Below, one piece after another: positions 34,688-42,710 of a stretch of DNA of 64,000 nt. This DNA comes from JADFRG01 sp036986135. GTDB taxonomy: Bacteria; Chloroflexota; Anaerolineae; Anaerolineales; E44-bin32. Location: the NCBI GenBank assembly GCA_036986135.1, contig BTQZ01000001.1:124001-188000 (forward strand). Direction: 5' to 3'. Made by a program: the position numbers and the translations under genes. Under the pieces are notes generated by a model that saw nothing but the letters and a program-made list of their open reading frames with translations, searched no databases and was not told where the DNA came from. Each line of letters opens with the position of its first letter. Position 1 is the stretch's first letter.

Positions 34688-35155
34688 ATGATCTCACATG
34701 AGTTGTTGCGACGCTACAAGCTCTTCGGTTCACTCTCTGAGGGGCAGCTCCAGTCGCTGGCTTCGATTGCTGAGGAGGTCGATTGGGAAGCGGGCGATGT
34801 GATCTTCGAGATCGAAGCGCCAGCTGAATGGTTGTATTTGCTCATGGAGGGGTCGGTTGACCTCTTCTATCACGTAGAAGACGAGCTCAACCCCGATCTG
34901 AAGGAGGATTTCGCAGTGGGCGAAATTCATCCCGGCGAGCCATTTGCGATCTCGGCCCTCTTCGAGCCCTATGTGCTAACCGCCTCCGCGATCGCCAGCA
35001 GGCCGAGCAAGGGAATTCGGATGGACGCGCAGCGGCTGATTCAACTGTGTTCCTTCGACCTGGAGCTTGGGATGATCCTGCAGCGCGAGCTGATCAAGGC
35101 CATCTTTGAACGGTTGACCTACGCCCGCATCCAGCTCGCCGCAGCGCGGGCGTAA
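34688..35155 (+). CDS. Single-domain cyclic-nucleotide-binding-like protein
   Basis: ATG at 34688 preceded by TTGAGGAGA; an ATG at 34664 would put that site inside the gene. The 155-residue product is a cNMP-binding beta-roll (YKLFGSLSEGQLQSLASIAEEV, WEAGDVIFEIEAPAEWLYLLMEGSV) without a C-terminal HTH. The phosphate-binding cassette is not the canonical RPRAA type, so ligand binding is uncertain. A stand-alone signalling or membrane-partner role is possible. It ends before a bidirectional hairpin. Confidence 0.75.
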   Translation: MISHELLRRYKLFGSLSEGQLQSLASIAEEVDWEAGDVIFEIEAPAEWLYLLMEGSVDLFYHVEDELNPDLKEDFAVGEIHPGEPFAISALFEPYVLTASAIASRPSKGIRMDAQRLIQLCSFDLELGMILQRELIKAIFERLTYARIQLAAARA

Positions 35156-35375
35156 GATTGCCGTACCTCCACGCACACCCTGTCAATTGGTGATCTAGCA
35201 AAGATCGTTTGGCTGGCGTCGGATTCGGAGTCTCCCGTTTGGAAACGCAGCCGAGCGGCCCACCCGCCAGAAGGTTCGAAGTCGCTTCTGTTCCAGAAAC
35301 CCTGTCATCAAATAGGTATGGCCCCCGACAGTATCGCATTGCGCGACTTGCTCACGTAAGAGCAGCACTCGCGAA

Positions 35376-35408
35376 GCGGCTGTCTCAAGAGCTGTTTGAG
35401 ACAGCCGC
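35376..35408. terminator. 13-bp perfect hairpin between convergent genes
   Basis: GCGGCTGTCTCAA and TTGAGACAGCCGC form a perfect 13-bp stem with a 7-nt loop, followed on the plus strand by a T-rich stretch (GATTTCTGGTCTTTCT). It lies in the 300-bp gap between the plus-strand cNMP gene and the minus-strand citrate synthase, so it probably terminates the former and perhaps both. Nothing else was recognised in the gap. Confidence 0.7.
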
Positions 35409-35455
35409 GATTTCTGGTCTTTCTACTTAGAGATCCGAGAGAAGGAGCTTCGCCT

Positions 35456-36808
35456 CTATGATCCCGCAGGACCGGACTCGCGCTTCTCGATCGGGACGAA
35501 GTCCCGCTCGCCCTCTCCTAAATAAACCTGGCGCGGGCGAGCGATCTTCTGCTCCGGATCCTCGAGCATCTCCTGCCATTGGGCGAGCCAGCCGACCGTC
35601 CGGCCGATGGCGAACATCACCGGGAACATGTCGGTCGGGATTTCAAGGGCCTGGTAGATGATCCCCGAGTAGAAGTCGACGTTGGGATACAGCTTGCGGG
35701 AGACGAAGTATTCATCCTCCAGCGCGATCTTCTCGAGCTCCAAGGCAATGTCGAGCTGTGGGTTGCGACCGGTCACCTCGAAGACCTGGTCGGCGATCTC
35801 CTTGATGATCGTGGCGCGCGGATCGTAGTTCTTATACACGCGGTGTCCAAAGCCCATCAGACGGAACTCGCCCTGCTTCACCCGCTGAACGTAATCGAGC
35901 ACGTTCTCCACATCGCCGATCTCGTTGAGCATCTTCAGCACCGCCGCGTTCGCCCCGCCATGAAGCGGTCCGGACAGTGCCGCGGCCGCGCCGGCCAGCG
36001 AACTGTAGGGATCTGCCTGGCTGGAGCCGATTGCGCGCATGGTGCTCGTGCTGCAGTTCTGCTCGTGGTCGGCGTGCAGTATGAACAGCACGTCCAGCGC
36101 CCGCTCAATCACCGGATTCGGCTCGTACTTTACCTCCGACATCTTGTACATCATGCTGAGGAAGTTGCCCGTGTAGCTTAAGTCGTTATTCGGATAGACG
36201 TAAGGCAGTCCCCTGCTGTGGCGGTATGAAAAAGCGGCGATCGTGGGTACCTTGGCGATCAAGCGCTTGATCTGGCGCAGGCGAGATTTTGGATCCAGTA
36301 CCTCCTTCGCCTTGGGGTAGAAGGTCGAAAGCGCCGCCACGGAGCTGACGAACATGCCCATCGGGTGAGCGTCGTGGCGAAAGGCCTGCATCAGCGATTT
36401 GAGGTTCTCATGAAGGAACGTGTGATGCGTGATCTCCTCCACCCATTCATCCAGCTGCTCCTTAGTGGGCAGCTCGCCGAAGAGAACCAGGTATGCGACC
36501 TCCAGGAAGGTGCTCTTCCCGGCCACCTGCTCGATCGGGTAGCCTCGGTATCGAAGCACACCCCCCTCGCCGTCGAGGTAGGTGATAGTGCTCTTCGTGG
36601 AGGCGGTATTTTTATAGGCCGGATCGTAGCTCAGCATCCCGAAATCGCGGTCGTTGACTTTGATCTGCCGCAGGGCCATGGCGGAGATCGTGTCGTGTTC
36701 GATTGGGATCTCGTACTCCTTTTTCGTGCGCTGATCGACTAAGGTCAGCATTCCGGAAGTAGCGTCCTCCTTGCGTTCGGCGCCATTGGGTCTGTCTTTG
36801 GTGACCAT
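35456..36808 (-). CDS. gltA: Citrate synthase
   Basis: The start is taken as ATG at 36808, with GGAGG about 9 nt upstream. The 450-residue product has the complete citrate synthase core: YRGYPIEQ, HADHEQNCSTSTMR (active-site His), GPLHGGANAAV (active-site His), MGFGHRVYKNYDPRA and the catalytic Asp in YPNVDFYSG. It condenses acetyl-CoA and oxaloacetate at TCA-cycle entry. The length fits the hexameric bacterial type. A second citrate synthase-superfamily gene starts at 63928. Confidence 0.95.
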   Translation of the reverse strand: MVTKDRPNGAERKEDATSGMLTLVDQRTKKEYEIPIEHDTISAMALRQIKVNDRDFGMLSYDPAYKNTASTKSTITYLDGEGGVLRYRGYPIEQVAGKSTFLEVAYLVLFGELPTKEQLDEWVEEITHHTFLHENLKSLMQAFRHDAHPMGMFVSSVAALSTFYPKAKEVLDPKSRLRQIKRLIAKVPTIAAFSYRHSRGLPYVYPNNDLSYTGNFLSMMYKMSEVKYEPNPVIERALDVLFILHADHEQNCSTSTMRAIGSSQADPYSSLAGAAAALSGPLHGGANAAVLKMLNEIGDVENVLDYVQRVKQGEFRLMGFGHRVYKNYDPRATIIKEIADQVFEVTGRNPQLDIALELEKIALEDEYFVSRKLYPNVDFYSGIIYQALEIPTDMFPVMFAIGRTVGWLAQWQEMLEDPEQKIARPRQVYLGEGERDFVPIEKRESGPAGS

Positions 36809-37209
36809 CGGGGCAACTCCTCCGTTTCTTGGCTGCCCACCACACACGCTGCGAGGTGGACGCAGTGAATAATTCCGGCGTGGCCGGCTATTGTGATATT
36901 CGGCGCAAATAGATCAATTTGGAAGAGTAGAGAATCCCAAATCGCGGGTGACATCCATCCAATAACGGTAGGCTGCGGAGAGTCACGCCGCGTGGCAAGG
37001 TGAGCCCGATCGTCACATGACCGCTGCAATCGGCCAAGGTAAGCTAAAAAGGGGGCCGCCAAAGGGGTGCCCTGATTCTGTTCCCTCCGCTGCGCATTTT
37101 CATGGGTCACGTAAGAATTGCCGGGAGTGAGAGAAGCAGGCGCAGGTCATATTTCCGGAAGCACGGATGTGATAGATTAGGTAGATCAGAGGTTAAGGAG
37201 GTCGAACCG
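36809..37209. other. 401-bp divergent intergenic region between gltA and trmO
   Basis: No gene is supported. It should contain promoters for both flanking genes. Its right end holds a perfect Shine-Dalgarno TAAGGAGGT at 37194-37202, which defines the trmO start. An in-frame ATG at 37102 would add 36 Arg-rich residues without family character. No specific promoter boxes were identified. Confidence 0.5.
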
Positions 37210-37620
37210 ATCGCAAAGAATTCAACCTGGCCGGATGCAGGTCGGGTCCTAGCCTTTCACGCCATTGGCCACGTCGAGAACGAATTCAATGAGCCCGAAA
37301 GCCCGGACACGCTACGCGCAGCGGTCTCACGCATCGTCCTAGAACCTGCTCTTGTGAAAGGTTTGCAGGGACTCACGCCCGGGAGCAAGGTCTTGGTGAT
37401 ATTCAACTTCCACCTCGCAGAGGGCTATGAACTGCTCCAGTACCCGCGCGGCGACAAGTCCCGGCCTAAGCGGGGAGTCTTCGCGCTGCGCAGTCCTTAC
37501 CGGCCCAACGGCATCGGGGTCAGCGAAGCGGAGCTTATGGCGATCGACGGCAACGTGCTAAGCGTGCGGAGGCTGGATGCGATCAACGGGACACCAGTTC
37601 TAGATATCAAGCCCGCTTAA
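37210..37620 (+). CDS. trmO: TrmO/YaeB-family tRNA methyltransferase, probably from a non-ATG start
   Basis: The conserved domain starts FHAIGHVENEF and contains VLVIFNFHLAEGYELLQ, RGVFALRSPYRPNGIGVS and DAINGTPVLDIKP, the core of TrmO, which methylates t6A37 of tRNA-Thr with SAM. The family usually starts 8-16 residues before the first strand. An optimal TAAGGAGGT (37194-37202) lies 8 nt upstream of an in-frame ATC codon at 37210, and no ATG, GTG or TTG exists between it and the domain. I therefore place the start at ATC, giving 136 residues. The alternative is ATG at 37102. The C-terminal RNA-binding extension of the E. coli protein is absent. Confidence 0.75.
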   Translation: MAKNSTWPDAGRVLAFHAIGHVENEFNEPESPDTLRAAVSRIVLEPALVKGLQGLTPGSKVLVIFNFHLAEGYELLQYPRGDKSRPKRGVFALRSPYRPNGIGVSEAELMAIDGNVLSVRRLDAINGTPVLDIKPA

Positions 37621-37748
37621 GGGGCTGTGTCTTCCCGGAGCGCGGAGGGATTCAATGGGGGAACCGCGGGAGGGATGATGAGGCTCGAACTAGGTATTGG
37701 CCCAGGTTGCGGAATGGAGCAGTGCCCCAGCCCCGACTTCTCATTGAG

Positions 37749-37834
37749 CCGGGGCCGCCCCCGTGCGGAGAGGACCGGCCAAGCCAGTGAGCGAGACCAT
37801 TAGCTTATGGAAAAGACCGCCGTAGCGATGAAGG
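37749..37834 (-). pseudogene. Decayed N-terminal fragment of the 184-residue membrane protein family
   Basis: About 86 bp align at roughly 88% identity, counted by eye, to 41343-41429, the N-terminal coding part of the intact membrane protein gene at 40927-41481. A one-base deletion (near 37805) shifts the frame and a TGA follows. It lies directly downstream of the malic enzyme gene in the same orientation as the intact copy. No other part of the gene is recognisable here. Confidence 0.8.
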
Positions 37835-37856
37835 CTCTACAAAGCTTGCGTTGTAG

Positions 37857-39593
37857 CTACCCCGCGTAGATTACGGTCTCTTCCGGCGGTGGTTCCTGGA
37901 TAAAACCGTGCTCCATGCTGTTTCTCACAATGGCGCGGGCACGCTCGATGCGGGCATGCGCAGCTTGATATAGCTCCTCTTTTGAGATCTCCAGCTGTGC
38001 AAGTCCCAGGTCTTGCGCTTTCATCCCAACCGCGGTGGCCACCCGCGGGAAAAGCTCCCAGTCCTCCATGGTTGGCAGGATAGCGTGGGCATTCATTCCC
38101 TTCTCTTCGGCGATAAGCGCCAGCTCTTCGGCCGCCGCGATACACATCTCGTCCGTGATGCGGGTGCTGCGGACATCGAGCACGCCACGAAAGATCCCTG
38201 GAAAACCGAGCGAGTTGTTGACCTGATTGGGGAAGTCCGATCGACCGGTGGCCACAACGCCGGCGCCTGCCTCCGCGGCTTCCCAGGGCCAGATCTCTGG
38301 GATCGGATTAGCGCAGGCAAACACGACCGGGTTGGCCGCCATCGCCCCGATGTCCTCTGCACTGATCACTCCGGGTCCGGGCCGTGAAAACGCCACGACG
38401 GCATCCGCTCCCTTCAAGGCTTCGCGTATGCCGCCGGTTCGGCCTTCACTATTGGTAATCTGTGCAATCTGCCATTTCTGCGGATAACGCCCTTCCAGGT
38501 CATCCCTTCCCGCGTGCAGAATCCCTGTGCTGTCGACCATAATCAGCTTATTTGGATCCACTCCAGCCACCATCATCAATCGCGCGGTGCGGATGTTGCT
38601 TGCGCCGGCTCCCACCAGCGTCACTCGCGCCTGGTCAAGGGTCTTGCCGACGATCTTTAGCGCGTTGAGGAATCCAGCCAGTACGACGGTGGCGGTACCC
38701 TGCTGGTCGTCATGCCAGACCGGGATCTCGGTTTCCTCTTCGAGGCGATCCAGAATATAGAAACACTTGGGCTGCGCGATGTCTTCAAGGTTCACAGCAC
38801 CGTAGGCGGGCTGGATGGCTTTGACGGTCTCGATGAAATCATCCGGGTCAGTGAGATTGAGACAGATCGGATGGGCGTCGACCCCACCCAGGTAGCGGAA
38901 CAAGAGCGACTTCCCCTCCATCACCGGAAGAGCGGCTTCCGGTCCGATATCGCCGAGCCCGAGTACGCGAGTGCCATCTGTGACGATGGCGATCGTATTG
39001 CCCTTGTTCGTGTGGTCGAAGACTCGCTGCGGGTTGCTCTGGATGTCCTTGCAGGGTTCGGCCACTCCCGGCGTATACCAAATCGCGAAATCGTCTATGC
39101 TGCGTACGGGAACCTTCAGGCTGACTTCCACTTTGCCCCGATAGAAAGGGTGGAATCGCATAGCTTCCTTGGCCGGCTCATAGGCCTTGCTTCTCAGAAA
39201 ATCCACTTCCTCTTGGATGGTGAAGCGCTGTGCGATGATCCCTACTGGCCGGTCCCCGTCCATCACCAGCAGCCGGCGAAATCCGTTGTGCGCCATGATC
39301 TCAAGCGCCTCGGCGACTTTCGCACCGGAGCTCACGCTGATGATCGGAGAGGACATGATGTCCCTCAGCTTCACATCGTCCGGTTCTCGGCCTTCCCCAA
39401 GCACCTTGCGGAGCATGTCGCGTTCGGTGACGATGCCGATCGGGACTCCTTCCTCAGCCACAAACACACTTCCGACATTGGATTCCATCATGATCTTTGA
39501 TGCCTCGGCGCAAGTGTCTTCCGGATCCAGGAAGTAGAGCGTCCGGCGCATGAATTCTCCGACAACGGAATCGAGTTCGACGTGCAGCATCAA
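37857..39593 (-). CDS. Malic enzyme with an N-terminal CBS pair
   Basis: 578 residues. Residues 1-135 form two CBS motifs (VGSVFVAEEGVPIGIVTERDML and GFRRLLVMDGDRPVGIIAQ). From about residue 150 comes a bacterial NAD(P)-dependent malic enzyme: WYTPGVAEPCKDI, TDGTRVLGLGDIGP, VWHDDQQGTATV, nucleotide-binding VGAGASNIRTA and GRSDFPNQVNNSLGFPGIFRG. It decarboxylates malate to pyruvate. Typical short malic enzymes (about 400 residues) lack CBS domains, so allosteric control by an adenine nucleotide through the CBS pair is likely. Decayed fragments of one membrane-protein family flank it on both sides. Confidence 0.92.
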   Translation of the reverse strand: MMLHVELDSVVGEFMRRTLYFLDPEDTCAEASKIMMESNVGSVFVAEEGVPIGIVTERDMLRKVLGEGREPDDVKLRDIMSSPIISVSSGAKVAEALEIMAHNGFRRLLVMDGDRPVGIIAQRFTIQEEVDFLRSKAYEPAKEAMRFHPFYRGKVEVSLKVPVRSIDDFAIWYTPGVAEPCKDIQSNPQRVFDHTNKGNTIAIVTDGTRVLGLGDIGPEAALPVMEGKSLLFRYLGGVDAHPICLNLTDPDDFIETVKAIQPAYGAVNLEDIAQPKCFYILDRLEEETEIPVWHDDQQGTATVVLAGFLNALKIVGKTLDQARVTLVGAGASNIRTARLMMVAGVDPNKLIMVDSTGILHAGRDDLEGRYPQKWQIAQITNSEGRTGGIREALKGADAVVAFSRPGPGVISAEDIGAMAANPVVFACANPIPEIWPWEAAEAGAGVVATGRSDFPNQVNNSLGFPGIFRGVLDVRSTRITDEMCIAAAEELALIAEEKGMNAHAILPTMEDWELFPRVATAVGMKAQDLGLAQLEISKEELYQAAHARIERARAIVRNSMEHGFIQEPPPEETVIYAG

Positions 39594-40012
39594 ATCACCT
39601 CTTTGAGGCCTAGCAGCCGAGCTTATTCTATGGAAGAAGGGGTCGCAAAGTTACTGATGAACGGCGCTGTTTGATCGTACGTTCAGCCCGATATCCCGTG
39701 GACTCACAGGTGAAAACGAGCCTAGCGCACACTCCGCAGAAATTGGGAAATGAAACCAACCACCATATAAGCCAATCCAATGCTGGTCGGACGGAATGCT
39801 GGGAGACGACGCGCTAGGACTCGGTTTGGAGCAGAGCCTGACTGTACGGATAAGTAGCTGGGCTTCTTGGGCTGCAAGCCTCAGGCCAAATCGCCGATCG
39901 AGCATCACCGCTCGACCGGCGATCCCTTATTTCGCGCCGCTCAAGCTTGCCTTACTTCGAGCTGTCTCTTGGTCCGACTGGGAATCGCTGAAATGGAATC
40001 TCGAATTGATCC
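39594..40012. other. 419-bp intergenic region with one gene remnant
   Basis: It holds the malic enzyme 5' region and the remnant at 39722-39802. No intact gene is seen; the open frames crossing it on both strands contain no recognisable domain and run antisense to flanking genes. Confidence 0.5.
39722..39802 (-). pseudogene. Decayed C-terminal fragment of the 184-residue membrane protein family
   Basis: Reading the minus strand, IGLAYMVVGFISQFLR precedes a TAG at 39724-39722 and matches IGLSYLVVGFISLQLR at the C-terminus of the intact protein (40927-41481). About 48 bp align at roughly 75% identity by eye. Upstream coding sequence is not recognisable, so this is a remnant of another copy. 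Confidence 0.7.
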
Positions 40013-40681
40013 TTACGTCTCAGAAGTTTGATCTTGAGTCGTCTCATCAGCCTCGCGCTGCGTGATCTGCCGCACCAGTATCCAGCCGCCCGCCAGGATC
40101 AGAGCTGCTGGCAGAACATATACAGCCAGATCAGCAGCGATGAGGAAGGACAGGCCCACAAGGGCGGTGATACCTCCGACGATGAGCGCCCACCATTGCT
40201 TCGAATCACGTGCGAAAACGATCAGGAATGGTAGGGCCACCGCCAATAGGACGTAGGCAGGAACGGTGTCATCTGTCAGGATATTGGACTCAAGCAACAG
40301 AAGCATCCCCCCCACGGCGATCAAAACGTAGGCCGGAATGAGCAATCCCCAGTCTTTCCTCTCAGTGCGGAGATAGCCAACCACGAATGGGATTGCGATG
40401 GCTGATAACACGTAGACTGCAACGAAGGAGTCTTCGAGGAAATCCAGCATGATCAGAGCCACCATAGTGCCGATGGCCAATAGAACATAGGACACAATCA
40501 GCATCCAGGCCTCGGTTCGCGCCGTGGCGTAAATCCCATAAACACCCAGGCCCGACACGATCAAGACGGCGGCCCAAATCCAGGCGTTGAGCTCATAAAA
40601 GGTTTCGACAAGCATTAAGGCTCCGAAAAGGAGCATCAGCCCTCCAACCACTATTGCTTGTCTTGTTCCACTTGATTGCAT
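40013..40681 (-). CDS. Polytopic membrane protein of unknown function
   Basis: 222 residues with about eight hydrophobic helices spread over the whole length and a short polar C-terminus (QREADETTQDQTSET). Internal repetition is visible: AYVLLAV and YVLLAIG type segments recur, suggesting pairs of helices arose by duplication. No catalytic motif is recognised. A tandem hairpin lies about 75 bp upstream of its start. Confidence 0.65.
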   Translation of the reverse strand: MQSSGTRQAIVVGGLMLLFGALMLVETFYELNAWIWAAVLIVSGLGVYGIYATARTEAWMLIVSYVLLAIGTMVALIMLDFLEDSFVAVYVLSAIAIPFVVGYLRTERKDWGLLIPAYVLIAVGGMLLLLESNILTDDTVPAYVLLAVALPFLIVFARDSKQWWALIVGGITALVGLSFLIAADLAVYVLPAALILAGGWILVRQITQREADETTQDQTSET

Positions 40682-40754
40682 CTCTCCACTCCTTTGCTAA
40701 ATCGAATCGAAAGCCGATAATCCAATGGACGATCTGGCATACATAATCGGCCCA

Positions 40755-40802
40755 GCCAGGGTGGATTACCCTGGCAATGACGACCCCCTCTAGCGAGGGG
40801 GT
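40755..40802. terminator. Two tandem hairpins
   Basis: GCCAGGGT / ACCCTGGC (40755-40775, 5-nt loop) is followed by ACCCCCTC-TAGC-GAGGGGGT (40783-40802) and then TTGTTTCTTTCT on the plus strand. On the plus strand this is a good intrinsic terminator, but no plus-strand gene precedes it. For the minus strand it lies 125 nt after the stop of the 184-residue membrane protein gene and could be a bidirectional end or block antisense transcription. Confidence 0.5.
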
Positions 40803-40926
40803 TGTTTCTTTCTCACACAAATCCACGCGTATGGTCAGCTCCGACTGTGCTTAGGGTCAATATTGTCTCTATGCGCAATATTAATTGAGAGCAACTTGAC
40901 CCCTACGCTCGTGGATCGACGCGACT

Positions 40927-41481
40927 CTATTGTTCGCGGCGGAGCTGCAGGGAAATGAACCCGACCACGAGATAGGACAATCCGATGCCGATCAGAATGA
41001 ACTTGAAAATGGCACTCCACCGCGCAATGACCGGCCACCATGATTTCTCCGCGCAAATAAGCACCCGGATCAGCCCGTAATTCTCGACAAAGTCGAATGC
41101 TCCAGCCGCGACCATTCCCCATGCCAGCCAAATACCCAGCGCCGAGAGGAATGTGGCACGCGTCGTGAGGCGATCTGCCAACAATACGCAGGCCAGCCCA
41201 ATTGCGATCGCGTAGGTGAATAGAAAGAGAAAGTCGAGCCCTAGGCTGATTCCCGCATAGGCGCGCCCAGTGGCACCCCAGGATTCCAGGATCTCGTTCG
41301 CGGTGGCGACGTCTCCTGCCAGTTCATAGGAAACGATGCCTGCCGGGGCCGCCTCCGTGCGGAGAGGACCGTTCAAGCCAGCAAGCGAGACCATTAGCCC
41401 TATGGATAAGGCCGCCGTAGCAATAAGGACCCGCTTCTGTGACAGGTCGGATATCCAGAGGAAAGGGTGACGGCGTGTCAT
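40927..41481 (-). CDS. Four- or five-helix membrane protein of unknown function
   Basis: 184 residues with membrane helices near 18-38, 82-105, 112-132 and 155-176, a long outer loop (40-75) and a Cys in LIRVLICAEKSWWPVIARW. No enzyme motif recognised. At least two other, decayed copies of this family occur nearby (37749-37834 and 39722-39802), so the family has duplicated locally and then been lost except here. Confidence 0.7.
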   Translation of the reverse strand: MTRRHPFLWISDLSQKRVLIATAALSIGLMVSLAGLNGPLRTEAAPAGIVSYELAGDVATANEILESWGATGRAYAGISLGLDFLFLFTYAIAIGLACVLLADRLTTRATFLSALGIWLAWGMVAAGAFDFVENYGLIRVLICAEKSWWPVIARWSAIFKFILIGIGLSYLVVGFISLQLRREQ

Positions 41482-41628
41482 CGAGGTCGCTCTTGAGATA
41501 GGTTATGGCAGCTTGAAGTTGAGCTTGTCAGAATCAGGGTTGAGCAGGCGAGCAAATCCCAAGGGGCCAGGTATGCATGAGAGGATGTAGCACTGCTGCC
41601 CCAGGGTTCGGGCCCACTGAGGGAGGGG

Positions 41629-41862
41629 CTATCCTCCCGGGGCGTCCTGGCGGTAGTCCTCTTCGATCTCCCTCCAGATATATCTGCCGCGCTCATAGTA
41701 GCGTGGCAGCGCGCTCAGGGCGGCCTGCAGTTCCGAGTATTCGATCTCAAAGTTGCAGCCCGGGATCCTGATCTCATCGCAGGTGCATATTGCATCGACG
41801 AGCTCGTCTGAGGCATGTGCCACCCTCCGCAGGGCGATCAACTCATATCCCGGAATCTCCAT
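41629..41862 (-). CDS. Small protein of unknown function downstream of etfB
   Basis: 77 residues, acidic, with CTCDEIRIPGCNFEIEYSEL (three Cys) in the middle and a Tyr/Arg-rich C-terminus. AAGG lies about 7 nt before the ATG. It follows etfB by 50 bp on the same strand and may be the last gene of the kor-hdr-etf operon. The Cys triad could bind a metal, but no family is recognised. Confidence 0.5.
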   Translation of the reverse strand: MEIPGYELIALRRVAHASDELVDAICTCDEIRIPGCNFEIEYSELQAALSALPRYYERGRYIWREIEEDYRQDAPGG

Positions 41863-41912
41863 GTTGCCTTCTTTCCTCGCACCTGGTTTCCTGCTGGCTT
41901 TCTCCAGCAGTC

Positions 41913-42710
41913 TTACATACGATCCTCGAGGATCCCGGCGAGTCGCAAAGCGATCTCATCCGGTGTGCCATCGATGAATTCCATTCGTCGTTCGCGTGAT
42001 GGCGCCTGCTCAAGCCCCGACACGATCGTCGGCGAACCCGGTTCGCCGACGTAGCCCGGGTCAGCTTTCAAGTCGTCCACATTCCACACCGTGATGCGTT
42101 CGTCTTCGAAGGCCCACGACTTGAGGCGGTAGTCCATGAACCGTGGCTCGTTGGAGGCGGTGGCCACCGAGATCACCACCGGAAGGGGGGTGTCCACGAT
42201 CTGATGTCCGCCGGGAATCTCGCGCTGACCGCGGACCATCTCCCGCTCAGTATCATAGTCCAGGCGATTCACCATCGTGATCTGATTGATGTCTAACCAC
42301 TCGGCAATGCCGGGGGGGACCTGCCCGGTCGCCCCGTCAGAAGACTCCTCTCCGCAGAAGATCAGATCCACATCGCCGATCTTGCGGATGCCCAGTGCCA
42401 GGGTGTAAGTCGTAGCGAGCGTGTCTGCGCCGCCAAAATCGCGGTCGCTAAGCAGATAGATGTGGTTCGCCCCCATCGCCAGACCGACTGGAAGGAAGTG
42501 TGAAAAGAACGGGGGACCCATTGAGACAACGTCGATCGAGCCACCGTAGCGGTCCTTGAAGTCCAGGGCCATCTCCAGTGCGTTCATGTCGGTCGGGTTC
42601 ATCTCTGAGCGGGCGTTTTCCCGATCGAGGCGCATGGTTTCTTTGTCGACGCCGACCTCTTCAGGCTTCGGAACCACCTTCATGCAAACAACGATCTTGA
42701 GGTCAGACAC
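41913..42710 (-). CDS. etfB: Electron-transfer flavoprotein beta subunit (EtfB/FixA)
   Basis: 265 residues: MSDLKIVVCMKVVPKPEEV at the N-terminus, NPTDMNALEMALDFKD, FCGEESSDGATGQVPPGIAEWL (AMP/FAD-binding region) and TASNEPRFMDYR, all typical of EtfB. It forms a heterodimer with EtfA, encoded upstream with an 8-bp overlap. Unlike classic Etf genes it is not beside an acyl-CoA dehydrogenase or ETF:quinone oxidoreductase but follows kor and hdr genes, so its redox partner is probably the Hdr-like complex. Confidence 0.93.
   Translation of the reverse strand: MSDLKIVVCMKVVPKPEEVGVDKETMRLDRENARSEMNPTDMNALEMALDFKDRYGGSIDVVSMGPPFFSHFLPVGLAMGANHIYLLSDRDFGGADTLATTYTLALGIRKIGDVDLIFCGEESSDGATGQVPPGIAEWLDINQITMVNRLDYDTEREMVRGQREIPGGHQIVDTPLPVVISVATASNEPRFMDYRLKSWAFEDERITVWNVDDLKADPGYVGEPGSPTIVSGLEQAPSRERRMEFIDGTPDEIALRLAGILEDRM

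Noticed and set aside
39651..39908. 85-residue minus-strand frame
   Set aside because: The real similarity in this stretch (GLAYMVVGFIS) lies in another frame and belongs to a decayed membrane-protein copy.
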